From Anaeromassilibacillus sp001305115 (GTDB lineage: Bacteria > Bacillota > Clostridia > Oscillospirales > Acutalibacteraceae): 64,000 nucleotides of DNA. Each line of letters starts with the position of its first letter. Position 1 is the first letter of the stretch. The notes below the pieces were generated by a model that saw only the letters and a list, made by a program, of their open reading frames with translations, made no database searches and was not told the origin of the DNA. This document shows positions 25,664-34,776 of this stretch, piece after piece. The stretch lies in the NCBI GenBank assembly GCA_042854365.1, contig AP031437.1, positions 1,240,001 to 1,304,000 of the forward strand, given 5' to 3'. The position numbers and the translations under genes are program-made.

Positions 25664-25938
25664 GGCTTTGACTGTTCCTCCCTTCGGATCAGGATGCTCT
25701 TTCCCTCGGCGTTGATGCCGTATAGGTCGTCCAGATGGATGTGGAATCCATCCTCACGAATGGTTTCCGCCATACCCAAAACGGCTTTCGCCAGCAGGAG
25801 CAGCCCGGCTCGGTTGCCCGTCAGCTCTAACTCATTACTGCTATCATGGATGGTGAAGGTGAGATGAGCAACCGGTTCCGCTGGGAGGATAGGCAACTGT
25901 TCATCATTCAGTTGAATGGTCAGTGTTTTGGTTTTCAT
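25660..25938 (-). CDS. Array gene 45: small immunity-type protein
   Basis: 92 residues, alternating strands and one helix. The conserved-looking core is ELELTGNRAGLLLLAKAVLG followed by FHIHLDDLYG, a pattern seen in small immunity-type proteins (possibly Imm32-like), but I cannot confirm the family. Overlaps the next gene by 4 nt, so coupled. Confidence 0.6.
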   Translation of the reverse strand: MKTKTLTIQLNDEQLPILPAEPVAHLTFTIHDSSNELELTGNRAGLLLLAKAVLGMAETIREDGFHIHLDDLYGINAEGKSILIRREEQSKP

Positions 25939-25963
25939 CGCTTGTATCTCACCTGTTCTCCAG

Positions 25964-26281
25964 TCATTGTTCCGAACTCAGTCGAAATCTCCGCATAATT
26001 CTCAGCAGTACCTCAGCTTCCCGGATCTCCTCATTGAGCAGGTCGTCATAGTTCTGCTTCAGCTGCTCCGCATGGTCGGAGATCCAGCCGAACTGTTCCT
26101 GTGCCTGGACATATTGCTGATGGACAAGCCAGTATTCACCCAAAAGGCAGTGGGCTTGGGCTTTGCTGACGGTATCCTCATCCTGGCAGGCAAGAGCCGC
26201 CAACAGGCTTTCCAGAGCTTTTTCTTCCAGTCCTCTTGCTAATTGTATTTCTGCTTTTTGAAGATATAACTGTGCGGTCAT
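25964..26281 (-). CDS. Array gene 44: small TPR-like helical protein
   Basis: 105 residues starting MTAQLYLQKAEIQLARG, chosen because GAGGAG lies 7 nt upstream. It is wholly helical with two or three TPR-like pairs (ALESLLAALACQDEDTVSKA, HCLLGEYWLVHQQYVQAQEQ). Probably a protein-binding adaptor. No family name can be given with confidence. Confidence 0.6.
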   Translation of the reverse strand: MTAQLYLQKAEIQLARGLEEKALESLLAALACQDEDTVSKAQAHCLLGEYWLVHQQYVQAQEQFGWISDHAEQLKQNYDDLLNEEIREAEVLLRIMRRFRLSSEQ

Positions 26282-26292
26282 AGGAAAACTCC

Positions 26293-27156
26293 TCAATCAA
26301 AATCCATCCAGACCAGGTGCCTTCCGCAGTGGAGGCACTGGAACAGATAGCATTGCAGATGCCCGCCATTGACAGATTCCTGAATCATTTTCTTCTGCTC
26401 ATCGTCCCACATGGGATCGTTCAGTACCTCCTCCAACACACCCAGTGCCCGCAGCTCTCTGGCCCCTACATAGCCCAGAAAGGCGCAGTAGTCGCCGCAG
26501 TGGGCGCGCCAGTATTCCTGCTGCCAGCCGGAGTAGCCGGGGGTGCGGTGGAGGAGCTCATCCAGTTTCTCCGGATCGTCTACACCGTCGTCCACGGAGT
26601 AATCGTCCTGAAAGCTGCCGCCATACTTCCGGGCCGCCTCACCGCTGGCGATACACACCGGGCACAGATACGCAATTTCCTCCACAGAAAAGAATGGACT
26701 GGTATAGAAAATATGAGTTGTCTTGCCGCAGCAGTAGCAGACAACGCCCTCCTCGGACTGCTTAAAAGCGCCGGTATCCAGAGGGTCCGGGTGATATCGG
26801 AAGGCGGGCAGGCCCAGCTGGACCCGCCGCTCCTTCTCGCGCTGCTTTTCCTCCGGCGTTTTGGGTTTGGGGAGGGCGTAGTGGTTGCCCAAGTTTTCCG
26901 CATAGTCCTTCAGTGTGCCCAGCCGCTTGAGGGCCTTTTTATCGGAGCGATCTCCGATTTGGCAGAGAAGCTCGTAGGCATCCTTCTTAAAGTCTAGCAG
27001 ATCATACACATCCACCAGCACTTCCTTGGCCTGCTTATCCTCATTCTGCTCCAGTTTCTCCTTGAAGTCGTAGAGGGCGCGGACACTGTTCGAATTTCCT
27101 TCCGTTTCTTGAAACTGCTTTTTCAGTTCGATATATCTCTTCAAATATTCATTCAT
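26293..27156 (-). CDS. Array gene 43: CbrC (UPF0167) family protein
   Basis: 287 residues: a helical N-terminal part (1-105) and a CbrC domain. Recognised by LPAFRYHPDPLDTGAF, CYCCGK, YLCPVCIASGEAA, RTPGYSGWQQEYWRAHCGDYC (described by its opening) and CAFLGYVGARE. A final CLHCG pair follows. The Cys pairs suggest zinc binding. E. coli CbrC influences tolerance to colicin E2, and the family recurs in poly-immunity loci, fitting the array. Confidence 0.85.
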   Translation of the reverse strand: MNEYLKRYIELKKQFQETEGNSNSVRALYDFKEKLEQNEDKQAKEVLVDVYDLLDFKKDAYELLCQIGDRSDKKALKRLGTLKDYAENLGNHYALPKPKTPEEKQREKERRVQLGLPAFRYHPDPLDTGAFKQSEEGVVCYCCGKTTHIFYTSPFFSVEEIAYLCPVCIASGEAARKYGGSFQDDYSVDDGVDDPEKLDELLHRTPGYSGWQQEYWRAHCGDYCAFLGYVGARELRALGVLEEVLNDPMWDDEQKKMIQESVNGGHLQCYLFQCLHCGRHLVWMDFD

Positions 27157-27171
27157 CTGCGCAGCCTCCCA

Positions 27172-30100
27172 TCAATCCCACCAGAGATACCAAACAGTGG
27201 ACTGCCGCAGCACGTCGGCCAGAGCGCCCACGGTGGCATCCTCCGGCCCCTGGTCGATCACATCAGGGCAGAAGCCGTACAATTCCACCGCCGCATCCAT
27301 GGCCTTCTCTTCGGGAACAGGAGCCGGGAGCAGGAACTCCAACTCATCATGGCTCATGGCGGCAGGCACCGCGCCGTACCGCTCGAACCAGTATTTTGCC
27401 GCCGCCATCAGCTCCTCCGTGCCGGGGCACTCGTTCCAGTTTCCGAAGGGCAGGTATGCGAAGATCTCCCAGGGGTTCTTCACCGGGATCTTGGCCAGGA
27501 TGAGGGGATAGGTCATCTCAGTATCATCATCCCAGTAGCTGGAGAAGCGGTCATTGTCATCGCCGCCCTCCATCTCGCCCAGGATCTCCTCCACCCAGTC
27601 CATATCGTCATCCTCGGCTTCTTCCTTGCGCTGACCGATCAGTTCCCCCAGGACTGCCTTCCCGTCCCAGATGGGGGCGGACAACATCTTCTTCCGGTGT
27701 TCCGCCACCTTGTCCGGGTCAAAGGTATAGTCGTCCGCGCCGTCATTGTCCGGATCGGAATTCATAATAAGGCATTCCCACAGGACTTCGTCATCTGCCT
27801 TGATGAGCACCGGCACAAAGCCTTCCTGGGCGCTGTCCCGCTTGGCATAGCTGTAAGCTGCCATGATGGGGTCATCGTCCTTCATAGAGGGGAAATAGGT
27901 GCATTCACAGTCCAGATACTCCATCATGGCCTTGGCCAGATCTGAAGGCTCCAGCGTGTCCTCGTCAAAATCCTGTCCTTGCCAGTTGATAAAGCGTTCT
28001 TCGATCACCTCTGCCATGGCCTGATAGTAGTCCTCGTCAAAGGGGATGAATAGGTATGCCTCGTCCTGGATCTCGTCGGAGTAATTGCGCTCCTGCCCAA
28101 TGACACCAATGGCGTAATCGTCGATGTCGCTGGGGAAATAGGGGCTGTCCGCCTCCCCATAGTAGTAGGAGGCAAAGGCTCGTCCGATCTTGTTGAACAT
28201 CGGGCCGACCAGTTGCCCATCCAGCTCATCTCGGATAAACTCCCGCAGGTCCACGCTGGCAGGATCAGCCTTGACCTTTTCTACTACCTCTCCGTACTCC
28301 GCAAGGAAATCTTCGCCCATCAGGTCATGCTCCATGCACCAACGCAGGTAAATGGTCAAGTGGTTATAGGCGTTGAGCTCATCCACCGGCAGGTTCTTTT
28401 CCTGAATAGTTTCCAGGTGCCAATCGGCATCGTCCATTTCCATAACGCCGTCGTCCTCAACGCTGCCGATCGTGCCCATGGTAATGGCGTTGGGACGGGT
28501 ATTGTATGTAACAAAGCTAATGCCGTCCATTTTGTCCAGCAAGGCGTCTGCGTCATGGGCCATCTTATATTCCAATTCGTCCCGGTAGAGGGGAATCACC
28601 TGATAGAAGTTGACCTCCTCGCCGCCCGGCAGTACGCAGACCTCACTGCCGTCCTCCGTATCCTGGGGGCCGGTCAGAATGGCAGCGCAGAGCTTTGTGC
28701 CTTTTGCAAAGTCTTCCTCATTGTCCATAGTATGGCCAAAGCCAAGCCAGGTATCGCTGACAATGGGCAGACGGGCCAGAACCTTCAGCAGGCGGATGGG
28801 CCAGTACCACCGCTCGTTCTTCAGATCCTCATACTTCAGCTTCCAGTCCTTCGGCAGAGCGATGGCCAGCTCCGCCCGCTCCAGTTTGTATTCCGCCAGT
28901 TCCTCCGGTACATTCATCCGGTGAGCACCCATGCCCATGGTGACCAGGGTATAGTAGTCGTGCTCCTTGGAGGGCGGCACCACGCAGATGTCCACATGGA
29001 TGTCCGGAGATGACAACTCATGGAACACATTCTCGAACTTGCCGAAATACTGCTGGATGTGCCTCTCGATGGCCTCCATGTCCTCCTCGGTATAGACCTC
29101 TGGAACGCCTGATTCCTCATCCTGGGGTTCTTCGCCGTCTGAGTCATCCTCGCCGTCATCGTCTGGGTCGCCGTTCGATGACTCCCAGGAGATCTTTAGG
29201 GTCATCTGTTCCTCCGGCAGGCCGACGCCGGGGCTGCGGGTAATGGCGTGCTTATCATCTGCCGAGAAGCCGATGGTCTCTCCGTCGTGGAGTTCCACAT
29301 CATTCTCCAGCACATAGGACGCCAGGCTGGCCAAAAAGTCCCGCAGGTCGTTGGGGTCTGCGCCGGTGCCCAGAACCTCCATCTCCTCCTTACCGAACGC
29401 ATCCATGCCATAGGTGTAGCCGTTCAAGCCGTTCTTATTCCGCCAGAGGCCGAACCAGATCCAGTTAAAGGTGGGAAGCTCATCTTCCTTCATCATGTCG
29501 GCAAAGCCCTCATAGAAGCGGGGCCCAAACACCACGCCGCTGGTATAGATGCCAGTGGCGTATTGCTGCCGGCAGCAGGCGGCCACCAGTTTGGTATAGA
29601 GTTTGCCCTTTTCCAACAGATCTTCTTCCTTGCCCAGTACCGCCACCAGGATATGGGCGCGGTGCTCCTTGGCAACCTTGACCGCATCTTCCCACATATA
29701 GTTGTTTTCCGCGTTGGTTTCGGCCTCGCCGCCAGGGATGGGGTAGGAGGCCAAGCTGACGGCGGCGAGCATGTCGCCCACCTCGAACACCAGGGCGTCG
29801 TCGCTCTTGTCCTCGCTCGCGTCGTATTCCTCCACAACGATGTCCCATTTTTCTTTCATGTCCCGGATGAACTGCTGTTTGTCCCATTCTCCCTTGGACA
29901 GGAGGACAAAGCCAGAAAAAACGCCCGTGTGGTCTGCCTCATTTTCGTCCTCATCCGCCGCCCCGGCGCGCTTGACAATCTCTTCCTGGCACTCCCGGAT
30001 CACTCCCTGGGCATCTTCATTCTCCGGGTCCAGTTCCGCCCACCGCTGGGCATAGGGGACGGCTTTCTCCTCCTGTTCATAGAGATACTGATAGGCATAC

Positions 30101-32790
30101 GCCATCCGCATATTCCACTCCGCCTTGTCCTGGCCCTCCTCCCGGACGGACTCCAGCACCTCGATGGCACGCCGCAGGGCCTTTTCTCCTTTGTAATAGG
30201 GGGTCCCCTCCTGATGGTCGCCCAGGATGGCGTAGTTCTCCAGTGCCCGTCCCAGGGCGTAGGAGGTGCGGTAGTTTCGCCAGTCCTCCGGGATGGCGTT
30301 CAATGCCTGAATGCAGCGGGTGTACTCGTCCTCGTCGTTCCACTGCTCCAGCTGTTGGAAGAATTCTTCCTCGTTCTGCGGGGTGTAGGGGATGTAATCC
30401 ATACCCGTCTGCGTCTCCTCCAGCTCGTTGGCCTGCTCCTCGTCGTCCGACTCCTCCTCGGGCAGATTTTTCAGAGCCACCGTGCCCGCCTCCCGGCGGA
30501 AGGTGTGGAAGTTGGCCCAGGGGATGCCGCTGTCCTCGAAGAACTCCTTGGCAATTCTGAGCGCCGCCCGGATGTCCCAGGCGATGAAGTCCACATAGCC
30601 ATAGAAGAGGCCGGTGGCCCCGCCGGTGAGGGTGAGCACCTCCGGGCCGTCCCCGGCGGTGAGGGCCTCCTCCAGCTGGTCCCGAAAGTCGAAAATCTTC
30701 TGGGTCCCTTCCTCCTCCCGCAGGGTGTCCAGGGGATAGCAGAAGAAGCCTGCCACCGCGCCGTCCGCCTGCAACTCGTCCGTGAAGTCGTTGTCCGCGT
30801 TCAGATAGCCGTTGATCAGCTGGGCACAGCAGGTGGAGCCCGCCATAGTATCCAGCCGCCAGTCGGCGTCCGGGTCCTCGTTGGGTTCCAGCTTATAACC
30901 GAGATAACTCGCCAGATAGCTCTCCGGGCCGGTGGACAGGTCCAGACCCTTTTCCCGCAACTTGTCTGGTAGCTGGGACATGGGGATGGACGGCTCTGCC
31001 TTGGGTTCCTCCAGCACATCAAAACTGTCTATGTACTGCATATGCGGGATCTCGCCCAGCACCTGGTCGGTGAGGGTGGTGAGCATCCACCAGGCCCGGC
31101 CCTCCCCCTCCCGGAGCATGGGCAGCAGCTTTTCACAGTAGGCGGAGATGGCAAAGCTGTTTTCACCCTGCTCCTCCAGCCAGATCCGCACATCCTCCCC
31201 GGAGATGTCCCATCCATCGTCGGTCCGCAGACCGATGTTCTGGAAGGGCTGACGGCCCACCAGGATGTTCCAGTGCTCCAGCACCTCCTTTGGAGCGTGT
31301 TTCTGGAAGTAAACCAGCTCGAACAGCTTGACCTTGTCGCCCTCCGGGGTGAGGATCAGTTCATATTTTTCGCCATTGAAACCCATCTCGAAGGAAATTT
31401 CGTCAAATGCCTGGTTCAAAATCTCCTCACACTGATGGATCAGTTCCTTGCCTCGCTCGTTGTCCTCATCCGCGTCCATGATCTGGCGCAGCTGGCCCTC
31501 CTGCTCGGCGAAATCCTCCCACGCAGATTCCGTCCGCTCCCGGAAGCACTCACGAAACTGCGGCAGGGCAATGCCTTTCTTGCACGAATCAATCAATTCT
31601 TTGGTATCCTCGTCATCGGGGCGGGCTTCCAGCGCCTTTTCAAAGTATCGCACGGCGCGGCCCTCCTGATCCAGATGGTAATAGGAATAGCCCATGCGGA
31701 GGTTCCAGAAATGGTCACCCGCAAAGTATTCCTCGTGGGGCTCCAGCAGAGCGATGGCCTTTTTGAGTACATCCCGATTGGAGCGGATTGCCCCCCAGTT
31801 GTTATAGGCTCGGGCCAGTTCGCTGTCCATTTCAGGGGTGCGCTCCTCGGCGGGAATGGCCTCCAGCGCATCAATGATTTTCTGGTACTTGTCCTCCTCA
31901 TGCCATTTCTGGCACTGTTCCAAAATGTCCATATCCGGTTCCTCCTCGTCCTGTTCCGGCTTCCAGTCTTTGATCTGCTGAAACACGCCATTCTCATCCC
32001 GCTCGAAGGCGCAGGGGGCGGGTGTATGCAGCAGCGAAATGATGTCGGGATCGTCGTTGCAGATGGAGTTGAGATTGTAAAGCCCGGCGTTGTTGGGGTC
32101 GTCCATGTACTCGTCGCTCTCGACAGCGGCGGTAAAGCGCCAGCCGCTGTCCCAGTCGCCGTCCGGTTCTTCCCGGTAGCAGTATCCCACCTTGCAGCCC
32201 TCCACCGTGATGCGGTTGGTGGCGATGCAGCCTTCGGCCCCTTCCCAGTCGGGGAGCAGATCCTTCATGTTTTCCGCCTTCACATGGTAGTCCCGATTGC
32301 GGCCGGCAGACTTGTACAGCTCCTTTCGCAGCGCCTCCACATCCCGGGCCATCTCCTCGATCTCCTCGTCGCCCATCATTTCATGGAGGTCATAGGGCAG
32401 GGGATCTTGGGCGAAATCCGCCAGGGCCTTGTCCATGGCATCGTGTTCCTCCGCCGTGGCGGTGACGCGGATGCGGCGGGAGGGCGTGCTATACTCGTCC
32501 AAATCATGGAGATTCACACTGCCGCTGACGCTGCACTCCAGCAGAATGGCGGCCAGATCGGTGATCACATCAATGGCGAAGTGGAAGTCCATCTCCACGC
32601 CATTGGAGTGAGTGAATTCCAGATATTCCACGGTCTGGTGAAAGTCCCAGTTTTGTTTATCCAGTCCAATCTTGGCAAAGATCTCGCTGAGGGAAATTTC
32701 CTCTTTCTTCTGGTCTTCCAAAAACGCCACAAGATTCAAACTGTCATCGGAACCTCCAATAAAGTTGCCCCAGTATTTTTTGATATACAT
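27172..32790 (-). CDS. Array gene 42: giant multidomain poly-immunity protein, 1872 aa
   Basis: Acidic cytoplasmic protein. Order: unassigned N-terminal domain (about 1-150); DUF2185 (185-275; CIATNRITVEG, DSGWRFTAAVES); TPR module (289-410); two unassigned domains (440-600, 605-775); second TPR module (805-940); DUF4261 (955-1200; GFVLLSKGEWD, HILVAVLGKEED); acidic linker (1205-1232); SUFU domain (1235-1425; DICVVPPSKEHDYYTLVTMG, GEEVNFYQVIPLYRDEL); an unnamed domain shared with array gene 4 (1460-1600); DUF4253 (about 1605-1872; MEYLDCECTYFP, DELEFLLPAP, ending TVWYLWWD). DUF2185, SUFU, DUF4261 and DUF4253 are toxin-immunity families. No signal peptide or membrane span is seen. Confidence 0.85.
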   Translation of the reverse strand: MYIKKYWGNFIGGSDDSLNLVAFLEDQKKEEISLSEIFAKIGLDKQNWDFHQTVEYLEFTHSNGVEMDFHFAIDVITDLAAILLECSVSGSVNLHDLDEYSTPSRRIRVTATAEEHDAMDKALADFAQDPLPYDLHEMMGDEEIEEMARDVEALRKELYKSAGRNRDYHVKAENMKDLLPDWEGAEGCIATNRITVEGCKVGYCYREEPDGDWDSGWRFTAAVESDEYMDDPNNAGLYNLNSICNDDPDIISLLHTPAPCAFERDENGVFQQIKDWKPEQDEEEPDMDILEQCQKWHEEDKYQKIIDALEAIPAEERTPEMDSELARAYNNWGAIRSNRDVLKKAIALLEPHEEYFAGDHFWNLRMGYSYYHLDQEGRAVRYFEKALEARPDDEDTKELIDSCKKGIALPQFRECFRERTESAWEDFAEQEGQLRQIMDADEDNERGKELIHQCEEILNQAFDEISFEMGFNGEKYELILTPEGDKVKLFELVYFQKHAPKEVLEHWNILVGRQPFQNIGLRTDDGWDISGEDVRIWLEEQGENSFAISAYCEKLLPMLREGEGRAWWMLTTLTDQVLGEIPHMQYIDSFDVLEEPKAEPSIPMSQLPDKLREKGLDLSTGPESYLASYLGYKLEPNEDPDADWRLDTMAGSTCCAQLINGYLNADNDFTDELQADGAVAGFFCYPLDTLREEEGTQKIFDFRDQLEEALTAGDGPEVLTLTGGATGLFYGYVDFIAWDIRAALRIAKEFFEDSGIPWANFHTFRREAGTVALKNLPEEESDDEEQANELEETQTGMDYIPYTPQNEEEFFQQLEQWNDEDEYTRCIQALNAIPEDWRNYRTSYALGRALENYAILGDHQEGTPYYKGEKALRRAIEVLESVREEGQDKAEWNMRMAYAYQYLYEQEEKAVPYAQRWAELDPENEDAQGVIRECQEEIVKRAGAADEDENEADHTGVFSGFVLLSKGEWDKQQFIRDMKEKWDIVVEEYDASEDKSDDALVFEVGDMLAAVSLASYPIPGGEAETNAENNYMWEDAVKVAKEHRAHILVAVLGKEEDLLEKGKLYTKLVAACCRQQYATGIYTSGVVFGPRFYEGFADMMKEDELPTFNWIWFGLWRNKNGLNGYTYGMDAFGKEEMEVLGTGADPNDLRDFLASLASYVLENDVELHDGETIGFSADDKHAITRSPGVGLPEEQMTLKISWESSNGDPDDDGEDDSDGEEPQDEESGVPEVYTEEDMEAIERHIQQYFGKFENVFHELSSPDIHVDICVVPPSKEHDYYTLVTMGMGAHRMNVPEELAEYKLERAELAIALPKDWKLKYEDLKNERWYWPIRLLKVLARLPIVSDTWLGFGHTMDNEEDFAKGTKLCAAILTGPQDTEDGSEVCVLPGGEEVNFYQVIPLYRDELEYKMAHDADALLDKMDGISFVTYNTRPNAITMGTIGSVEDDGVMEMDDADWHLETIQEKNLPVDELNAYNHLTIYLRWCMEHDLMGEDFLAEYGEVVEKVKADPASVDLREFIRDELDGQLVGPMFNKIGRAFASYYYGEADSPYFPSDIDDYAIGVIGQERNYSDEIQDEAYLFIPFDEDYYQAMAEVIEERFINWQGQDFDEDTLEPSDLAKAMMEYLDCECTYFPSMKDDDPIMAAYSYAKRDSAQEGFVPVLIKADDEVLWECLIMNSDPDNDGADDYTFDPDKVAEHRKKMLSAPIWDGKAVLGELIGQRKEEAEDDDMDWVEEILGEMEGGDDNDRFSSYWDDDTEMTYPLILAKIPVKNPWEIFAYLPFGNWNECPGTEELMAAAKYWFERYGAVPAAMSHDELEFLLPAPVPEEKAMDAAVELYGFCPDVIDQGPEDATVGALADVLRQSTVWYLWWD

Positions 32791-32805
32791 TTGTCACGAC
32801 TCCTT

Positions 32806-33149
32806 TTATTCCGGCCACTCAACACCGTCACAACAGCTGATGAAGTCATAGTGCAGGCTCTCAAAATAATTGTTGGGATAGGATTCACCGTCCTGATGAA
32901 GCTCCAGCCCCTCCAGATCCATTGTCTCATTGATATACGCAAGGGTATCGTGAATACCCGCAATATGTTTGTCCTGAGCAGCTCCGCCAGCACTTCTTTC
33001 TACTCCGGCGTCAGTGCTGCGAGAAGTTCGTTTTTGGCCTTATTGTCACCCGTCTGGGGGAAACCATCGCCCCTCATCCACCGGGCGGTCATACTGCCTT
33101 TCCGTTCCACAAGGCCGTCGATAAACGCTTTATACAGTTCCTTGCTCAT
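32806..33149 (-). pseudogene. Array gene 41: small conserved protein, nonsense plus frameshift
   Basis: A 115-codon gene starting MSKELYKAFIDGLVERKGS and ending DFISCCDGVEWPE, interrupted twice. TAG at 33002-33000 replaces an expected Gln codon (LTPE-stop-KEVLAELL), and one base is missing about 30 nt further on, after which the ending GIHDTLAYINETMDLEGLEL continues in another frame. The span is 344 nt, one short of a multiple of three. Two hits imply lasting loss of function. Family possibly DUF6547-like, uncertain. Confidence 0.7.
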
Positions 33150-33190
33150 ATTCTTTTCTCCATTCACTTGATTTTGCGCGAAAGGTTTAC

Positions 33191-33527
33191 TTACAGGTTG
33201 CTTTCCACAACCATAACGCCGGTGTGGGTCAACGCGGTTTCAATCCACCCCAGAATGGAGAGGAGGAAGGCTGATTCCTCTGCTGTCATACCCGTCAAGC
33301 TGCCCCGGACAAGGCGCATCCAGCGTTCCCAGTCCTCTTTCCCAATCCAGTTGTCAAAACAGAAATCAAATTCCTCATGCACATCTCCATTGATGGGGGG
33401 CTTTGACGGGAAAAATCTGCCCCAGCGTGGGGATCAGCAGCCGCTCGTTTTCTGTATCCACTTCATAGAGGATGAGCGGCGGTTCTCCCTCCGGCGCGTC
33501 CTCCCAAAAGAGCTTGATGTACTCCAT
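33191..33527 (-). pseudogene. Array gene 40: small conserved protein, single frameshift
   Basis: Starts at the ATG at 33527 (MEYIKLFWEDAPEGEPPLIL) and would read 111 codons to VMVVESNL, but an extra C in a run of six C (33396-33401 region) shifts the frame after FPVKAP; the remainder (INGDVHEEFDFCFDNWIG onward) is intact in the next frame. The span of 337 nt equals 112 codons plus one base. The break is in a homopolymer, so phase variation or sequencing error should be kept in mind. Confidence 0.65.
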
Positions 33528-33528
33528 C

Positions 33529-33741
33529 TCAATACTTCTTCCTCACAACGCGGCGGGCCGCTTCGAGGATGGCTGGATAGTCGGCTTGGAATGGTTCCGC
33601 CAGTTCCTTGTCCAGCTGCGCCTGAATGTGCCAGAATACCTGCCGTTCCGCCATGTCCTGGAAGATGCCCTCAGCATCCTCCAGCCGGCGGAGCAGGTCG
33701 CACAGCACCAGCAGTTCGTCGCGAGACAATGTAAAGTTCAC
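33529..33741 (-). CDS. Array gene 39: small helical hypothetical protein
   Basis: 70 residues, almost entirely helical (LSRDELLVLCDLLRRLEDAE, HIQAQLDKELAEPFQADY). Starts with a 4-nt overlap on the preceding stop and ends 1 nt before the next start, so it is translationally coupled on both sides. Not recognised. Confidence 0.55.
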   Translation of the reverse strand: MNFTLSRDELLVLCDLLRRLEDAEGIFQDMAERQVFWHIQAQLDKELAEPFQADYPAILEAARRVVRKKY

Positions 33742-34181
33742 GGTTTTTCCTTCCCATGTGCCATATCCAGATAAGCCCGCATCGATTTTTCATCGGCACA
33801 GGCCGCCCAGATCATCTTGGACAGCATCATCAAGTCGTCGATAAATTGGGAGTACACGCAGAACACATCTTTGTCGGAGTCGAAGTGAAACAGATCCCGA
33901 CCGCTGTTGTTTTCCTCGAACTCCTGGATCACGCCACGGACCAGCCGCTCCCAGTCCCCACTACTTCCGGCCAGCCCCAACCGGCAGAATTCTTCTGCCC
34001 GGAATCCGTCACTGATCTTCAGCAGAAGGGAGATCGCATAGGGGTGGTGGGGAATGAGAAAGAATGGCGCGATCTGCTCCGGCTTCACCCAAATTTTGAA
34101 AGGCGGGCGCGGGTCAGGTATCCAGGGCAGGATCTCCCATTCGTTATCCCGCCGATTTCCGTATTGGCATAGTTTTTTCAT
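33738..34181 (-). CDS. Array gene 38: Imm51-like immunity protein
   Basis: 147 residues. The second half, GDWERLVRGVIQEFE followed by FHFDSDKDVFCVYSQFIDDL, resembles the Imm51 family of predicted immunity proteins, in which an FDxExxMFCVYS-like strand is conserved. The N-terminal part is basic and Trp/Pro-rich. Overlaps both neighbours by 4 nt. The family call is tentative. Confidence 0.55.
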   Translation of the reverse strand: MKKLCQYGNRRDNEWEILPWIPDPRPPFKIWVKPEQIAPFFLIPHHPYAISLLLKISDGFRAEEFCRLGLAGSSGDWERLVRGVIQEFEENNSGRDLFHFDSDKDVFCVYSQFIDDLMMLSKMIWAACADEKSMRAYLDMAHGKEKP

Positions 34182-34513
34182 GGCTTCACCTCCTGTTCCA
34201 GTCTCTTTCTACATTTCTCAATGTGGGCCTGCTTGGTGGCCATGATCTCCCGCACCGCTTCCATCTTCATCCGCAGCAGGAGTGCGATCTTCTCAACGAG
34301 CATCCCGTCCGCAGCCAGCATGCAGAGGATCTCCTTCTGTGCGGAGGCTTTGCCAGCTGCAAAACCGGCGTCATAGTCATGAGACAGCAGGGCAAAGAAC
34401 TGCTCCGGTGTCAGGGCGGAGATCAGTTCCTGCTCTCCGTGATAGATACTGTTGCGAAGCGTTTCTAATTCATCTGCTAAGAGTTTTGGGGCAACTTGCT
34501 CTCTTTTTTCCAA
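34178..34513 (-). CDS. Array gene 37: hypothetical, possibly the 3' part of gene 36
   Basis: 111 residues from a TTG with no ribosome site. The region HDYDAGFAAGKASAQKEILC then KIALLLRMKMEAVREI resembles the C-terminal tail of Rpn/PD-(D/E)XK transposase-like proteins, a hinge followed by a small helical bundle. It overlaps array gene 36 by 37 nt in another frame; adding one A to a run of six A near 34503 would join the two into one protein of about 200 residues. Confidence 0.45.
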   Translation of the reverse strand: MEKREQVAPKLLADELETLRNSIYHGEQELISALTPEQFFALLSHDYDAGFAAGKASAQKEILCMLAADGMLVEKIALLLRMKMEAVREIMATKQAHIEKCRKRLEQEVKP

Positions 34514-34761
34514 GCGGCCTGAATGAGCGCTTTCAGTTCCTCTTTGTTGTACCAGAACTCCTCGCCAGCGTCCATCGCCATCAAGGTCAAAATCAGTTCC
34601 CGGTCTTCCTCGGTAAATCCAAGGCGTTCTTCCTCATCTTTTGGCATGTTGGCATAGTTATCAAAGGCAAAGGCGGCCGCGGCCTCACGGTCTCTTGTTT
34701 CTGCAACGGACAGAAGAACACGATAGAAGGCATCTCGATTTTCATATCTGTCCCGCTGCAT
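34477..34761 (-). CDS. Array gene 36: hypothetical acidic helical protein
   Basis: 94 residues: MQRDRYENRDAFYRVLLSVA, an acidic helical middle, and FWYNKEELKALIQAAWKKE before a short non-conserved end. See the downstream gene: the two may be one frameshifted gene. Ribosome site AGAGGGGA is present. Not recognised. Confidence 0.5.
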   Translation of the reverse strand: MQRDRYENRDAFYRVLLSVAETRDREAAAAFAFDNYANMPKDEEERLGFTEEDRELILTLMAMDAGEEFWYNKEELKALIQAAWKKESKLPQNS

Positions 34762-34776
34762 AAAGATCCCCTCTTT

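Noticed and set aside
29248..30972. A 574-codon plus-strand open frame
   Set aside because: Opposite strand of the same giant gene with biased hydrophobic composition; no family resemblance.
33000..33002. TAG as a sense codon across the island
   Set aside because: Housekeeping genes in the window use TAG as a normal stop, and array gene 41 has a second, independent frameshift, so decay is the simpler explanation.
31042..33171. A 709-codon plus-strand open frame
   Set aside because: It is the mirror of the giant acidic minus-strand gene: GAN/GAG codons read backwards give long hydrophobic open frames. No ribosome site and no family similarity; it also crosses array gene 41.
34495..34513. Programmed -1 frameshifting at the A-run between array genes 36 and 37
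   Set aside because: The run is not in the frame needed for a canonical A-AAA-AAG slip (the G starts the next codon), and there is no obvious stimulatory structure; an indel explains it more simply.
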